Shown here: positions 24,646 through 33,512 of the stretch, piece by piece
Numbering within the stretch: position 1 is the first letter of the stretch
Layout: every line of letters begins with the position of its first letter
Assembly (NCBI GenBank): GCA_018819105.1
Contig: JAHJQV010000065.1
Coordinates: forward strand, 62,001-126,000
Length of the DNA stretch: 64,000 nucleotides
DNA from: Gammaproteobacteria bacterium
GTDB lineage: Bacteria > Pseudomonadota > Gammaproteobacteria > Xanthomonadales > Wenzhouxiangellaceae
Reading direction: 5' to 3'
The notes under the pieces: generated by a model
Databases searched by the model: none
Seen by the model: the letters and a program-made list of their open reading frames with translations, nothing else
Told to the model about the DNA's origin: nothing
Position numbers and translations under genes: made by a program

Positions 24646-26223
24646 ATGCCGCACCGCTCAACCTATGCAGCGATCGATCTGGGCAGCAACAGTTTTCACC
24701 TGCTGATCGTGCGCCTGGAACACGAGGAACTGCGCGTGATCGACCGCGTCAAGGACATGGTGCGACTGGCCGGCGGGCTGGACAAGCGTGGTCGACTGGA
24801 TGCCAGCACCCGTGACAACGCACTGGCTTGCCTGGGCCGGTTCCGGCAACTGCTGGAGGGCATCCCCGAGAGCAATATTCGCGTTGCGGCCACACAGACC
24901 TTTCGCAAACTGCGTCATCCGGGTGCCTTTCTGGCAGCCGCCGAACAGGCTTTGGGCGCACCGATTGAAATCATCAGTGGTCGCGAGGAGGCACGTCTGG
25001 TCTACGCCGGCGTCTACGCCAATCATCCATTGCCAGGCGTCACCGCTGCTTCCGGCGCCGGCCTGGTCGAGGGCCGCCGACTGGTCATCGACATCGGCGG
25101 CGGCAGCACCGAACTGGCGCTGGGTCAGGGACGACAGTTGCTGCTGGCAGAAAGCATGCAGTACGGCTGTGTGGTCAGCAGTCAGGCGTATTTTGCCGAT
25201 GGCAAAATCACCAGCAAACGCTGGCGCAAGGCCATTGCCAGCGTTTGCCGGGACATGCAGGAAAACGCCCTGCGCTTTCGCGAAGCCGGCTTCAGCGAAG
25301 TCATTGGTGCCTCCGGCACCATCCGCGCCATCCAGGCCATCGCCATGCAGCAGGGCTGGACCGAATACCTGATCACGCCCGCCGTCCTGCAACAGCTGCA
25401 GGATGCCATGACCGACTGTGGCCATGTCGAGCGGCTCAGTCTGCCAGGTCTGAGTGAACGCCGCCGGCCGGTGCTGGTCGGCGGCGTGGCGATTCTCGCC
25501 GCGCTGCTGCAAACCATGCAGATCGGCCACATGGCCGTGTCCAACGCAGCGCTGCGCGAAGGGCTGCTGGAAGACATGCTGGGCCGGCTGCGCAACGAGG
25601 ACCCGCGCGATCACAGCATTGACGCCTTCATGCAGCGCCACGCCGTGGATCAGCGCCAGAGCGAGGCGGTGGCGGCGACTGTACAGCACTGGCTGGACCA
25701 GGTCGGAGCGGCCTGGCAGATCAATCCGGCGCAGCGCAAACTGCTGCTGTTTGCCGCCCGCGTACACGAGGCCGGACTGGCCATTGCCCACAGCCAGTAT
25801 CAATTGCACAGCGCCTATCTGCTGGAACACTCCGACCTGCCGGGTTTCTCGCAACTGGAACAGCGCTATCTGGCCGTGCTGGCGCGCTGGCATCGGCGCG
25901 CCATCAGTGCCGACTGGCACGATGGCCTGCCGCAACGTTTGCATACAGCCGCCGCGCGAGGTCTGACGCTGCTGCGGCTGGCGGTGATCATGCAGCGCAA
26001 CCGCATGCGCCTGGATTGCAGCAACATTGCACTGCACAGCAACGATGATGGGCTGCAGATGCTGCTGCCGCCTGACTGGCTGACAGAACATCCGCTCACG
26101 GCGCAGGATCTGCAACAGGAAGCCGATTCCGTGCAGAAACTGGGCATCACGCTGAAACTGACAGAAGCCGACGGCGCTGCTCAGACCAGATCCGCTCGCA
26201 CTCGCCAACGCCGTTCGTCGTGA
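24646..26223 (+). CDS. ppx: exopolyphosphatase/guanosine pentaphosphatase
   Basis: A 525-residue enzyme of the Ppx/GppA family, which removes terminal phosphates from polyphosphate. The actin-like ATPase N-terminus has AAIDLGSNSFHLLIVRL (phosphate 1) and VIDIGGGSTELALGQG (phosphate 2). Glu and Arg residues in ISGREEARLVYAGVY and IGASGTIRAIQAIA are typical. The C-terminal third is an HD-like helical domain, as in E. coli Ppx. It follows ppk1 by 8 bp and overlaps epmA by 4 bp. Confidence 0.93.
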   Translation: MPHRSTYAAIDLGSNSFHLLIVRLEHEELRVIDRVKDMVRLAGGLDKRGRLDASTRDNALACLGRFRQLLEGIPESNIRVAATQTFRKLRHPGAFLAAAEQALGAPIEIISGREEARLVYAGVYANHPLPGVTAASGAGLVEGRRLVIDIGGGSTELALGQGRQLLLAESMQYGCVVSSQAYFADGKITSKRWRKAIASVCRDMQENALRFREAGFSEVIGASGTIRAIQAIAMQQGWTEYLITPAVLQQLQDAMTDCGHVERLSLPGLSERRRPVLVGGVAILAALLQTMQIGHMAVSNAALREGLLEDMLGRLRNEDPRDHSIDAFMQRHAVDQRQSEAVAATVQHWLDQVGAAWQINPAQRKLLLFAARVHEAGLAIAHSQYQLHSAYLLEHSDLPGFSQLEQRYLAVLARWHRRAISADWHDGLPQRLHTAAARGLTLLRLAVIMQRNRMRLDCSNIALHSNDDGLQMLLPPDWLTEHPLTAQDLQQEADSVQKLGITLKLTEADGAAQTRSARTRQRRSS

Positions 26224-27194
26224 GCGCAGACGCGCATTGGGCACCCGGCTGCAGCCTCGACATGCTGCAGCAACGCGGCGAGATGTTTGCGCGCATCAGG
26301 CGTTTTTTCGCCGCACGCAACGTGCTCGAAGTACAAACCCCCATCCTCAGTCGTCATGCGGTCTGCGATCAGCACATTGACAGCATCAGCGCCAGCGATC
26401 CAGTCAGCGCCATGCAAGGCTATCTGCGCACATCCCCCGAATTCGCCATCAAGCGACTGCTGGCAGCAGGCTGCGGCGATTGCTATGAACTGGGCGCGGT
26501 ATTTCGCGCCGGTGAGACCGGTCGCTGGCACAATCCGGAGTTCACCATGCTGGAGTGGTACCGGCTGGGCTGGCAGCGCGCGCAACTGGCACAGGAGTGC
26601 ATCGAACTGCTGTACACAGTGCATAGCGATTTCCGTGGCTGGACGCTGTGCCAGACCACCCACAGCGAACTGTGCATGGAGCAGTTGGGCTGTGATCTGA
26701 TCCGCACCGACGACGCCAGTCTGCAGCAACTGGCCCTGGCGCACGGGCTGCCAGCGGCTGAGCACTGGCTGCGCACACAATGCCTGGATTATCTGTTCAG
26801 CCACTGCGTGCAGGACAACCTGCCGCCCCGGCAGATCACCATCGTGCAGGATTTCCCGCCGGAACAGGCGGCCCTGGCCGAACTCAGCGTCAATGCTGCC
26901 GGCGATCAGGTCGCCAGCCGCTTTGAGCTGTATCTGGGCAGTGTGGAAATTGCCAACGCCTATCAGGAACTCACCGACGCCGGCACGCTGGAGACAAGAT
27001 TTGCTCGCGACAATCATCAGCGCGGCAAACTGGGCAAGCCAATGATCGAGCCGGATCAGCGCCTGCTGGCGGCCATGCGCCACGGCCTGCCGGCCTGTGC
27101 CGGGGTGGCGCTGGGGGTGGATCGTCTGCTGGCGGTGATGCAGGATGCCCGGCAGTTGGGCGATGTCATTGGTTTCGTCAACGTGCAGGCCTGA
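26220..27194 (+). CDS. epmA: elongation factor P beta-lysine ligase EpmA (GenX/PoxA)
   Basis: A 324-residue class-II lysyl-tRNA-synthetase-like protein lacking the anticodon domain. It shows motif 1 (FFAARNVLEVQTPILS), motif 2 (GAVFRAGETGRWHNPEFTMLEWY) and motif 3 (PACAGVALGVDRLLAVM), as in E. coli EpmA of 325 residues. It attaches lysine to EF-P to relieve polyproline stalling. The GTG start overlaps the ppx stop. Its place at the end of the phosphate operon is probably incidental. No EF-P or EpmB gene is in this window. Confidence 0.93.
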   Translation: MSADAHWAPGCSLDMLQQRGEMFARIRRFFAARNVLEVQTPILSRHAVCDQHIDSISASDPVSAMQGYLRTSPEFAIKRLLAAGCGDCYELGAVFRAGETGRWHNPEFTMLEWYRLGWQRAQLAQECIELLYTVHSDFRGWTLCQTTHSELCMEQLGCDLIRTDDASLQQLALAHGLPAAEHWLRTQCLDYLFSHCVQDNLPPRQITIVQDFPPEQAALAELSVNAAGDQVASRFELYLGSVEIANAYQELTDAGTLETRFARDNHQRGKLGKPMIEPDQRLLAAMRHGLPACAGVALGVDRLLAVMQDARQLGDVIGFVNVQA

Positions 27195-27232
27195 GCAGGC
27201 AGCACATACCGCTCAGGAACAGACCGACACGC

Positions 27233-30200
27233 TCAGTCCCATTGATACTGCAGGCCCAGACTGACCTCCCGCCCCACCTCGAACAGGCGGGTGATCTCGT
27301 CACCCTGGGTGAACTTGACTTCATCATTGAGCAGGTTCTTGACGCTGAAGCGGTAGGTAAAGCCGTTGTTGTTGTAGCGCGCGACAAAATCCAGCTGATG
27401 AAACTTCTGTTCAAAAATGTCCGGCCGCCCCAAGGTGCCGACCTGGGCGATGCGCTTGCCGGCGCTGTTGTAGAGAATGGTCAGATTCAGCCCATCATCG
27501 ACGCCGGCGTAGCCGAGTTGTGCGTTCATCACATACGGCGACTGTCCCTGCAGAGCACGCACATCGTTGGTCTGGATGGAAGCGGCGACCTCATCCAGTG
27601 TCACCGAGGACGTGATCCAGGCAAAATTGGTGCTGACAAAGACATCCTGCCAGAACCCGCCGAAAAATCCGAAGGTCTTGTAAAACTCAAACTCGATCCC
27701 GGTCAGGTCGGCCGCTTCGGCGTTGCCGAAACTGATCAGTTGGTTGGCACCTGGCTGGATCAGCGCCTCGATCGGGTCGTCAAAGGTCTTGTGGAAGACG
27801 CTGGTGGAGATGAAATCGGTCTCGCTGAAATACTTGTCCAGACGGAAGTCAAAGTGCTGAATGCTGGCCGGCACCAGATCCGGGTTGCCCACCGCAAGGC
27901 GATCCAGAATCGGGTCGATGAAATCAGCCGGTGTCAGCTCACGAAACTGCGGCCGGTTGACCGATTCGGCATAGCTCAGACGCAGCTCGCTATCCCATGG
28001 CAGGGTCACGGTGGCACCGATGGTGGGCAGCAGATCGTCGGTATCAATGATCGAGGCGACCGGAGTGCCGGTGGGATCGAATGGATCGAAGGTGATCACT
28101 TCCTGCTTAAAATCATCCTTGCGCACACCGCCATTCAGGCGCAACCAGCCAAACAGGGTGATGTCGGCACCGAAGTAGAGTGCCTCGTTGGCCAGATCAG
28201 CGGTATAGAAGTCAGAAGCCTGGGTGATGTCATCCAGCACGAAGCCATCCGGATCAATGGTTGCCGGCGTGATGATCTGCTCCAGCGAAGGCAGTCGGCG
28301 CAGATCCGCATCCTGGGCGATCGGTCCGCGAATGGCAAAGCGGAACCTGCGCGTGTCCGATTCCCTATCCTTCTGCACGTTCTGATAGCCCACCTTCAGC
28401 GTACCGTGATAATCGCCGGCCATGTCACCGATGTTGAAACCCACATCCAGATTCAGCGAGTCGCTGCTGTCATCGAGTTCGGTGAAATTGCGCAGATTAC
28501 CGTCCGCGCGCGATGCGAAGATGAACTGGTCTGTCGCCGGATCAAACTCAAACCGGTATGAGCGAAAATCCGGAATGTCGGAGCTGGCGTCCGACAGCGT
28601 GTACTGCCAGTTGAAGGTGGAGCCATTGAGGACGGGGAACATGTGCTCACCGTTGAACTGGAAAGCCTGCAATTCACGCTCTTCGAACTCGATTTCGGTG
28701 ACCCGGGTGATGGTGTCGAATTCAAACGTGGTGCCGGTCTGGATCTCGTTTTCGTCGGTGGTGCTGCGCAGCATCATTGCATTGATGCCGATTTTATGAT
28801 GCTCGCCCAAATCAGCGCCAACACTGGTATATCCGGTCAGGCTGACCTCACGCTGGGTGATGTCAAAGATCAGATCATCGCGCGGGGACAGCTCGCCTTC
28901 ACCGGCGGCGGCAAAATTACGGCGAATCTGGCTGGTGGTCTGCCAATCGTTGGACAGATCCACGGCCGCCTGACCTCCCAGACTCCAACCGTCGAAATCA
29001 AACCGCAAGCCGCCGGACATGCCAAAACTGAAACCGGGCTCAATGGATTGCGGCAGTACGTCGTAGTTGACCGGCAGTGACTCACCGAAGGCCTCAATCT
29101 CGGCATCGGTGAAACCTTCGCCGGTAAACGGATTGAAACGAAATATGCGTCCTTCTGCGGTGGCTTCATCCAGCGCATCAGGCAGCGCGCGGGCACCGTT
29201 GTCGAAACCGAAGATGTCGGTGCTGCTGCCCTCAGAGCGCAGGCCATCCTTGAACGTGGTCAGAGAATTGTATTCACCGTCGATTTCTAGGCGCACAAAA
29301 TTTGATTCCGGGATGGAGCGGGTTTTGATCTGCACCGCGCCGCCACCAAAATCCGGTGGCTGATCATAGGTATAGCCTTTCTGCACCTCGATCACTTCCA
29401 CAATGCTGGTCGGGAACAGATCCAGCGGCACCACGCGCCGGGTCGGATCCGGGCTGGGGACATCGGCCCGATTCAGATACGTGGCCGAATAGCGCTCGCC
29501 CAGACCGCGGATGAAGATGAATTTTCCGCCCACCAGAGTCAGCCCCGTGACCCGGCGCAGGGCTGAAGCCACATCACCATCCCCGGCACGGGAGATCTGT
29601 TCTGCACCGAGAAAATCTGACACCGATTCGGTGGCGCGGCGATCATCCATGATCGAGGCCAGACTGCCGGCCACAAACGGTTCCACCACGACATATTCCG
29701 GCAGCTCCGAGCCGGCCGGTGAAAGTTTCAAGTCCTGGGTGGTGGTGCTGTTGCTGCTGACCGGAATGTTTTCCAGCGTGCGCGTGTTGAAGCGTGCCGC
29801 CAGCACCGACAGCGCGTACTCGCCCGGCGGCAGCGTAAACGCATAGCGTCCTTCCTCATCGGTCAGCTGCTCATCGGCGACACCGCTGACAAACACGCGC
29901 ACGCCGGCGATGCCCTGGCCATCCTCGGATGAGGTGATGCGTCCAGACAAAGTCCCGGGCTCGGCATCAACATCAATGTTCTGCGCCGCAGTGGCTGTGA
30001 GCTTGTCCGGGTTGGAGGTTTCGATATCAACAAAGGGCGGTGATTGGTCGGCAAAAAAGTTGACCAGAATCTGTACCAGCTCATTTTCGGTGAACTGGAA
30101 CTCGCGCACCCAGGGCACCTGCCCCGGCAGGCTGACTTCCAGCTCATACACGCCCGGTGCGATACGCGTGGTCAATCTGCCGGATGCCATGGTTTGGCCC

Positions 30201-30391
30201 ACGCTGGTACCGTTGAGACTAAGCCGGGCATTGGCCTGTGGCTGGGTTTCGGCGAACACGAACAGGCTCAGCTCGGCGGCATCGTCAGCTTCTGCGGAGG
30301 CTGCCTCTGCAGCAATCTGTTGCGCATGGGTGCAGACATGCACAGACAGCAGCAAGGCAGCGAGCAGCAGACGATGACAACTCAGTAACAC
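27233..30391 (-). CDS. TonB-dependent outer-membrane receptor with N-terminal carboxypeptidase-like domain
   Basis: A protein of about 1,052 residues. After a signal peptide come a PEGA-like beta domain, then a carboxypeptidase regulatory-like domain (LSGRITSSEDGQGIAGVRVF). The plug (DVASALRRVTGLTLVGGKFI) and a beta-barrel with the characteristic NLLNDEVKFTQ near the end complete it. I place the start at the GTG at 30391: AGGA lies 7 nt upstream and it directly precedes the signal peptide. The frame is open to 30484, but that overlaps the TPR gene. It is the last gene of the Pho-box-controlled TonB operon. The ligand is probably a phosphorus-containing molecule; this is an inference. Confidence 0.85.
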   Translation of the reverse strand: MLLSCHRLLLAALLLSVHVCTHAQQIAAEAASAEADDAAELSLFVFAETQPQANARLSLNGTSVGQTMASGRLTTRIAPGVYELEVSLPGQVPWVREFQFTENELVQILVNFFADQSPPFVDIETSNPDKLTATAAQNIDVDAEPGTLSGRITSSEDGQGIAGVRVFVSGVADEQLTDEEGRYAFTLPPGEYALSVLAARFNTRTLENIPVSSNSTTTQDLKLSPAGSELPEYVVVEPFVAGSLASIMDDRRATESVSDFLGAEQISRAGDGDVASALRRVTGLTLVGGKFIFIRGLGERYSATYLNRADVPSPDPTRRVVPLDLFPTSIVEVIEVQKGYTYDQPPDFGGGAVQIKTRSIPESNFVRLEIDGEYNSLTTFKDGLRSEGSSTDIFGFDNGARALPDALDEATAEGRIFRFNPFTGEGFTDAEIEAFGESLPVNYDVLPQSIEPGFSFGMSGGLRFDFDGWSLGGQAAVDLSNDWQTTSQIRRNFAAAGEGELSPRDDLIFDITQREVSLTGYTSVGADLGEHHKIGINAMMLRSTTDENEIQTGTTFEFDTITRVTEIEFEERELQAFQFNGEHMFPVLNGSTFNWQYTLSDASSDIPDFRSYRFEFDPATDQFIFASRADGNLRNFTELDDSSDSLNLDVGFNIGDMAGDYHGTLKVGYQNVQKDRESDTRRFRFAIRGPIAQDADLRRLPSLEQIITPATIDPDGFVLDDITQASDFYTADLANEALYFGADITLFGWLRLNGGVRKDDFKQEVITFDPFDPTGTPVASIIDTDDLLPTIGATVTLPWDSELRLSYAESVNRPQFRELTPADFIDPILDRLAVGNPDLVPASIQHFDFRLDKYFSETDFISTSVFHKTFDDPIEALIQPGANQLISFGNAEAADLTGIEFEFYKTFGFFGGFWQDVFVSTNFAWITSSVTLDEVAASIQTNDVRALQGQSPYVMNAQLGYAGVDDGLNLTILYNSAGKRIAQVGTLGRPDIFEQKFHQLDFVARYNNNGFTYRFSVKNLLNDEVKFTQGDEITRLFEVGREVSLGLQYQWD

Positions 30392-30428
30392 AAATATTTT
30401 CCTGAAATGAGTTCGCTGTGATGGCCGC

Positions 30429-31670
30429 TCAGGCGCATTTCCACGGATCATCGGCACATTCCTGCATGGCCCGGCGCACTTCAATTGCCTTGCGGAACAG
30501 ATCCGAACGGGTGAGCAGACTCAAGTGTGTTTCGGCGGCGGCAAAATCGCCGATCTTGAACAGCGCATAGGCCACGGCGTAGCGAATGTCCTCATTGCTG
30601 AGCAGTCCCAGACGCTGCAGATCATTTTCCATGCCGGCAGCCTGTTCATAGCGCAGCAGCTGGATGTACAGCGCCAGGCGCTGCTTCAGCTTGGTTTTCT
30701 GATCACGGATTTCACTGTTCAGGGTCAGCGCCCGGTACACCTGACCGGCGCGGCGATACAGCTCGCTGGCCTCGGCCATCAGACTGTTGTCCAGCAGGGC
30801 CGCCTGATAGATGATGTCGGCGGCGGCATGCAGCTTGCCGGCATCGATGTAGCTGTGCGCCAGCACCTTGCTGACATCGGTGTTTTCGGGATATTTCAGC
30901 TGGGCAGCTTCGAGAAAGCCCAGTGCCTCGTCCACCGCGCCGCTCTGACGCAGGGCATTGCCGATGGCGATGTAATCGTCCACACTGACATCGTCATTGT
31001 CCAGATAACTGCGTCCCAGGCTGGCCGCCTGCTGATACAGCTGCAGCTCGATCAGATAAAACACCTTGCGGCGGGTGAACGAGCGGTCGGCGGTAAAAAT
31101 GCGCTCGGCCTGATCCAGTATGGCCAGCGCCTCGACCTGCTTGCCCAACAGCCAGTTGGCCTGCGCTTTCAGGTGATACACCGAAGCGATGCGCTCGACC
31201 GCCGCACCGGCGCGCGCCACGGCATCGATGGCAGCCTGGTAGTCCTGCAGGGAAAAATTGATCTGTGCCAGCGTCAGATACAGCGACGACTCATCGCGCC
31301 CGGCCGCCAGCGCCTGGTTGAAGGCATCACGGGCCGGCTCCAGCTGTCCCAGCCGCTGGCTTATGGTGCCGCGCAAAACCCAGTAGCGGCCCAGTTCACT
31401 GCGCGCCTTTTCCGCTGCCTGTCGGTCTTTGTCCTTCATGTCAGCGCTCACCGGCACGGCAGCGGCCTGCAGCGCATCGGGATCCAGATTGTCCAGCGCA
31501 CGCTGGGCGCGATCGAGGTTGCCATCACGCAGCATCAATGCCGCCACGTCCAGATAATTGACCTCGTCGGCCTGATCCTGTGCCGACAAGGGCGTGACCA
31601 GCAAGCAGCACAGCAGCAGTAGCACACTGATGCTGCGTGAGGACGTCTTGATCTGCATCGGACCGTTCAT
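30429..31670 (-). CDS. periplasmic TPR-repeat protein of the TonB cluster
   Basis: A 413-residue protein with a signal peptide (residues 12-30, cleaved after PLSA) and tandem tetratricopeptide repeats over most of its length, for example ARDAFNQALAAG and EALGFLEAAQLKYPENTDV. Such TPR proteins are regular members of DUF3450-ExbB-ExbB-ExbD-TonB operons and are thought to connect the energy module with outer-membrane receptors. It lies 29 bp from tonB and 37 bp from the proposed receptor start. Confidence 0.83.
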   Translation of the reverse strand: MNGPMQIKTSSRSISVLLLLCCLLVTPLSAQDQADEVNYLDVAALMLRDGNLDRAQRALDNLDPDALQAAAVPVSADMKDKDRQAAEKARSELGRYWVLRGTISQRLGQLEPARDAFNQALAAGRDESSLYLTLAQINFSLQDYQAAIDAVARAGAAVERIASVYHLKAQANWLLGKQVEALAILDQAERIFTADRSFTRRKVFYLIELQLYQQAASLGRSYLDNDDVSVDDYIAIGNALRQSGAVDEALGFLEAAQLKYPENTDVSKVLAHSYIDAGKLHAAADIIYQAALLDNSLMAEASELYRRAGQVYRALTLNSEIRDQKTKLKQRLALYIQLLRYEQAAGMENDLQRLGLLSNEDIRYAVAYALFKIGDFAAAETHLSLLTRSDLFRKAIEVRRAMQECADDPWKCA

Positions 31671-31699
31671 GGCTGTGGGCTCAGTGACGCTGTCTGTGC

Positions 31700-32344
31700 T
31701 CAGGACAGGTCAAAGCGCACGCGCTGCTTGGCCCAGGAGCGCACGGTTTTGCCCTGATATTCTGCCGGCTCGAACTTCCAGCTGTTGATGCCGGCCAGTA
31801 CGGCCTGATCAAACACGCCCTCAGGCACCGACTCGACGATCTCGACCTGCTCAATGTCACCGGTGATGCCGATCAGCAGCGACAGCACCACGTAGCCCTC
31901 GGTGCCTTTGGCCTTGGCCCGCGGCGGATACTGCAGCGGTGACTGATAGGTGGCCCGTGGCGGCTGATCGACGGTGTCGTCGGTCAGTATTACATTGTCG
32001 GCACCGCCGAGCAGTTCATCGTTCAAACCCTCCAGTTCCGACGCATCAAAGCCGGGCAGACCAAAATCGATCCCACTCAGTGCACTGCCCAGACTGGCCA
32101 GCGGATTGGGCGGGCTTTTCACCGGCTGCCGTGGCTTCGGCTTGGGTTTGGGTTTTGGCTTGGGCTTGTCCTGCGGTGGCTTCTTGCGCTCGAACGCCAC
32201 CTGCGAAGCGGCGTCGTACTTTTCGTTCTGCGGGGTTTTTGCCAACTGGTTGATCACCACAATGGTGCCCAGTACCAGTACCGTGCCCAGCACCATGCTC
32301 AGCACACCGGCGCCAATGCGGCGCATTTTTTCACGCTGTTTCAT
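31700..32344 (-). CDS. tonB: TonB family energy-transducing protein
   Basis: A 214-residue TonB. One transmembrane helix at about residues 12-32 is followed by a periplasmic linker with KPKPKPKPKPKP. The C-terminal TonB domain has QYPPRAKAKGTEGYVVLSL and INSWKFEPAEYQG, which match the strands contacting receptor TonB boxes. It starts within the exbD stop (TGATG). It probably serves the receptor encoded downstream, and perhaps others. Confidence 0.92.
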   Translation of the reverse strand: MKQREKMRRIGAGVLSMVLGTVLVLGTIVVINQLAKTPQNEKYDAASQVAFERKKPPQDKPKPKPKPKPKPRQPVKSPPNPLASLGSALSGIDFGLPGFDASELEGLNDELLGGADNVILTDDTVDQPPRATYQSPLQYPPRAKAKGTEGYVVLSLLIGITGDIEQVEIVESVPEGVFDQAVLAGINSWKFEPAEYQGKTVRSWAKQRVRFDLS

Positions 32345-32754
32345 CAGCCTGCTCCTGCTTCCTGTTCGGTGGCCACGCCGACATCCTCGGCTCCGGCCAG
32401 TCGCGCCTGGTCGACCACTTCGACCAGACGTCCAGAGGGCACGCCCTCATCGGTGACCACCAGCACGGATTTGTTGGTGCTGGTGGAAATCAGATCACGC
32501 ACCCGGCTTTGGATCACCCAGACCTGCACCGGCTCGCCGTCCAGGTAAACATCACCCTGGTTGTCGATGTAGAGACGAATGGACTTGGTCGATGCGGTGG
32601 TCTGGCTCTGCGCCGACGGGCGGTTCAGATCCAGCTTCATGTCCTTGACAAAGGTGGTGCTGACCATGAAAAAGATCAGCAGGATGAACACCATATCGAT
32701 CAGTGGCGAGATATTGATGTCCTGGACGGTGTCCTTGCGTTCACGATAGCGCAT
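32344..32754 (-). CDS. exbD: ExbD/TolR proton-channel subunit
   Basis: A 136-residue protein with an N-terminal helix containing INISPLIDMVFILLIFFMVS. Asp20 is the protonatable residue essential for ExbD, and a periplasmic ExbD domain follows. The ATG at 32754 is chosen because a longer open frame to 32934 runs through an AT-rich spacer with no family similarity. It forms the motor with the ExbB proteins that energise TonB. Confidence 0.9.
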   Translation of the reverse strand: MRYRERKDTVQDINISPLIDMVFILLIFFMVSTTFVKDMKLDLNRPSAQSQTTASTKSIRLYIDNQGDVYLDGEPVQVWVIQSRVRDLISTSTNKSVLVVTDEGVPSGRLVEVVDQARLAGAEDVGVATEQEAGAG

Positions 32755-32893
32755 GTCAGTTGGCCTCACTGGTTCGCATTTCTCGCCGGGATTCGAGCTG
32801 CTTAGCCAGATTTGGTCTGGGCTCGAACAGGACGTAGAGTACTGATTTAACTTTGTTAAAAAATATTTTGAGTTGTTGAGAGCCAAGCATTTT
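32755..32893 (-). other. AT-rich, hairpin-containing spacer between exbB and exbD
   Basis: This 139-bp gap interrupts an operon whose other core genes overlap or touch. It contains TTTAAC-TTT-GTTAAA (32846-32860). A second hairpin has CGAGC (32794-32798) pairing with GCTCG (32821-32825) around an inner CCAGA/TCTGG stem. Possible roles are transcript processing, differential expression of exbB and exbD, or a remnant of an insertion. Confidence 0.4.
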
Positions 32894-33511
32894 TTAATCT
32901 TCCTTTCCGCCTGGTGAGGAATGCGGACTGGCACACAAAATGTCTTTGAGCTGGGCCAGCTCGATCAGCAGATCACGCTCCTGCCGATGCAGGATGCCGT
33001 TGACGACCATGCCGGGTATTGCCACCGCCAGCCCCATCTGGGTGGTGAACAGCGCCTGTGAAATGCCCCCGGCGATGCCGCCGGACTGGGAAAACAGGCT
33101 CATGTCGGCCAGCGAGTCGAAGGTTTCGATCATGCCCACCACGGTGCCCAGCAGGCCCAGCAGCGGCGCGGTCATGACAATGGTTGTGATCAGCGTGTTG
33201 AATTTGCGCAATTCGCTTTCTTCCTCGGCGAAAGCTTCATCCAGATAGCGGCGCAGATTTGGCAGCTGCCGCCGGCGCAGCTTGAGGCCTTTCTTCAGCG
33301 CCCGGTGCAGCACACCGCGATCGGATGGCATGATGCCCTGTTCGGCGCGCTCGACCAGCACGCGCACCCCGCGCTTGCTGCCGCGCCGCATCGCCATCAT
33401 GCGATAGCCGATGGCATACCAGAGTACGATGGTGGCCAGCAGCAATGGCGGCATGACATAACCGCCCGCCGCAAAGAAGAACAGCAGTTCATTGAGCATC
33501 CCGCCACCCAT
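32894..33511 (-). CDS. exbB: MotA/TolQ/ExbB proton-channel protein, short form
   Basis: A 205-residue ExbB with three membrane helices: residues about 15-37, 105-130 and 145-170. Conserved blocks are APLLGLLGTVVGMIETFDSL and GISQALFTTQMGLAVAIPGM, typical of MotA/TolQ/ExbB proteins. It starts 1 bp before the stop of the larger ExbB-like gene. Two different ExbB proteins in one operon is the usual arrangement for DUF3450-associated TonB systems. Confidence 0.9.
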   Translation of the reverse strand: MGGGMLNELLFFFAAGGYVMPPLLLATIVLWYAIGYRMMAMRRGSKRGVRVLVERAEQGIMPSDRGVLHRALKKGLKLRRRQLPNLRRYLDEAFAEEESELRKFNTLITTIVMTAPLLGLLGTVVGMIETFDSLADMSLFSQSGGIAGGISQALFTTQMGLAVAIPGMVVNGILHRQERDLLIELAQLKDILCASPHSSPGGKED

Positions 33512-33512
33512 A

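Noticed and set aside
24658-26244. A 528-residue minus-strand frame opposite ppx
   Set aside because: Antisense shadow; ppx motifs are intact on the plus strand.
32143-32175. The Pro-Lys repeat in tonB as a genomic repeat element
   Set aside because: It is an ordinary TonB periplasmic linker encoded by CCx-AAG-type codons.
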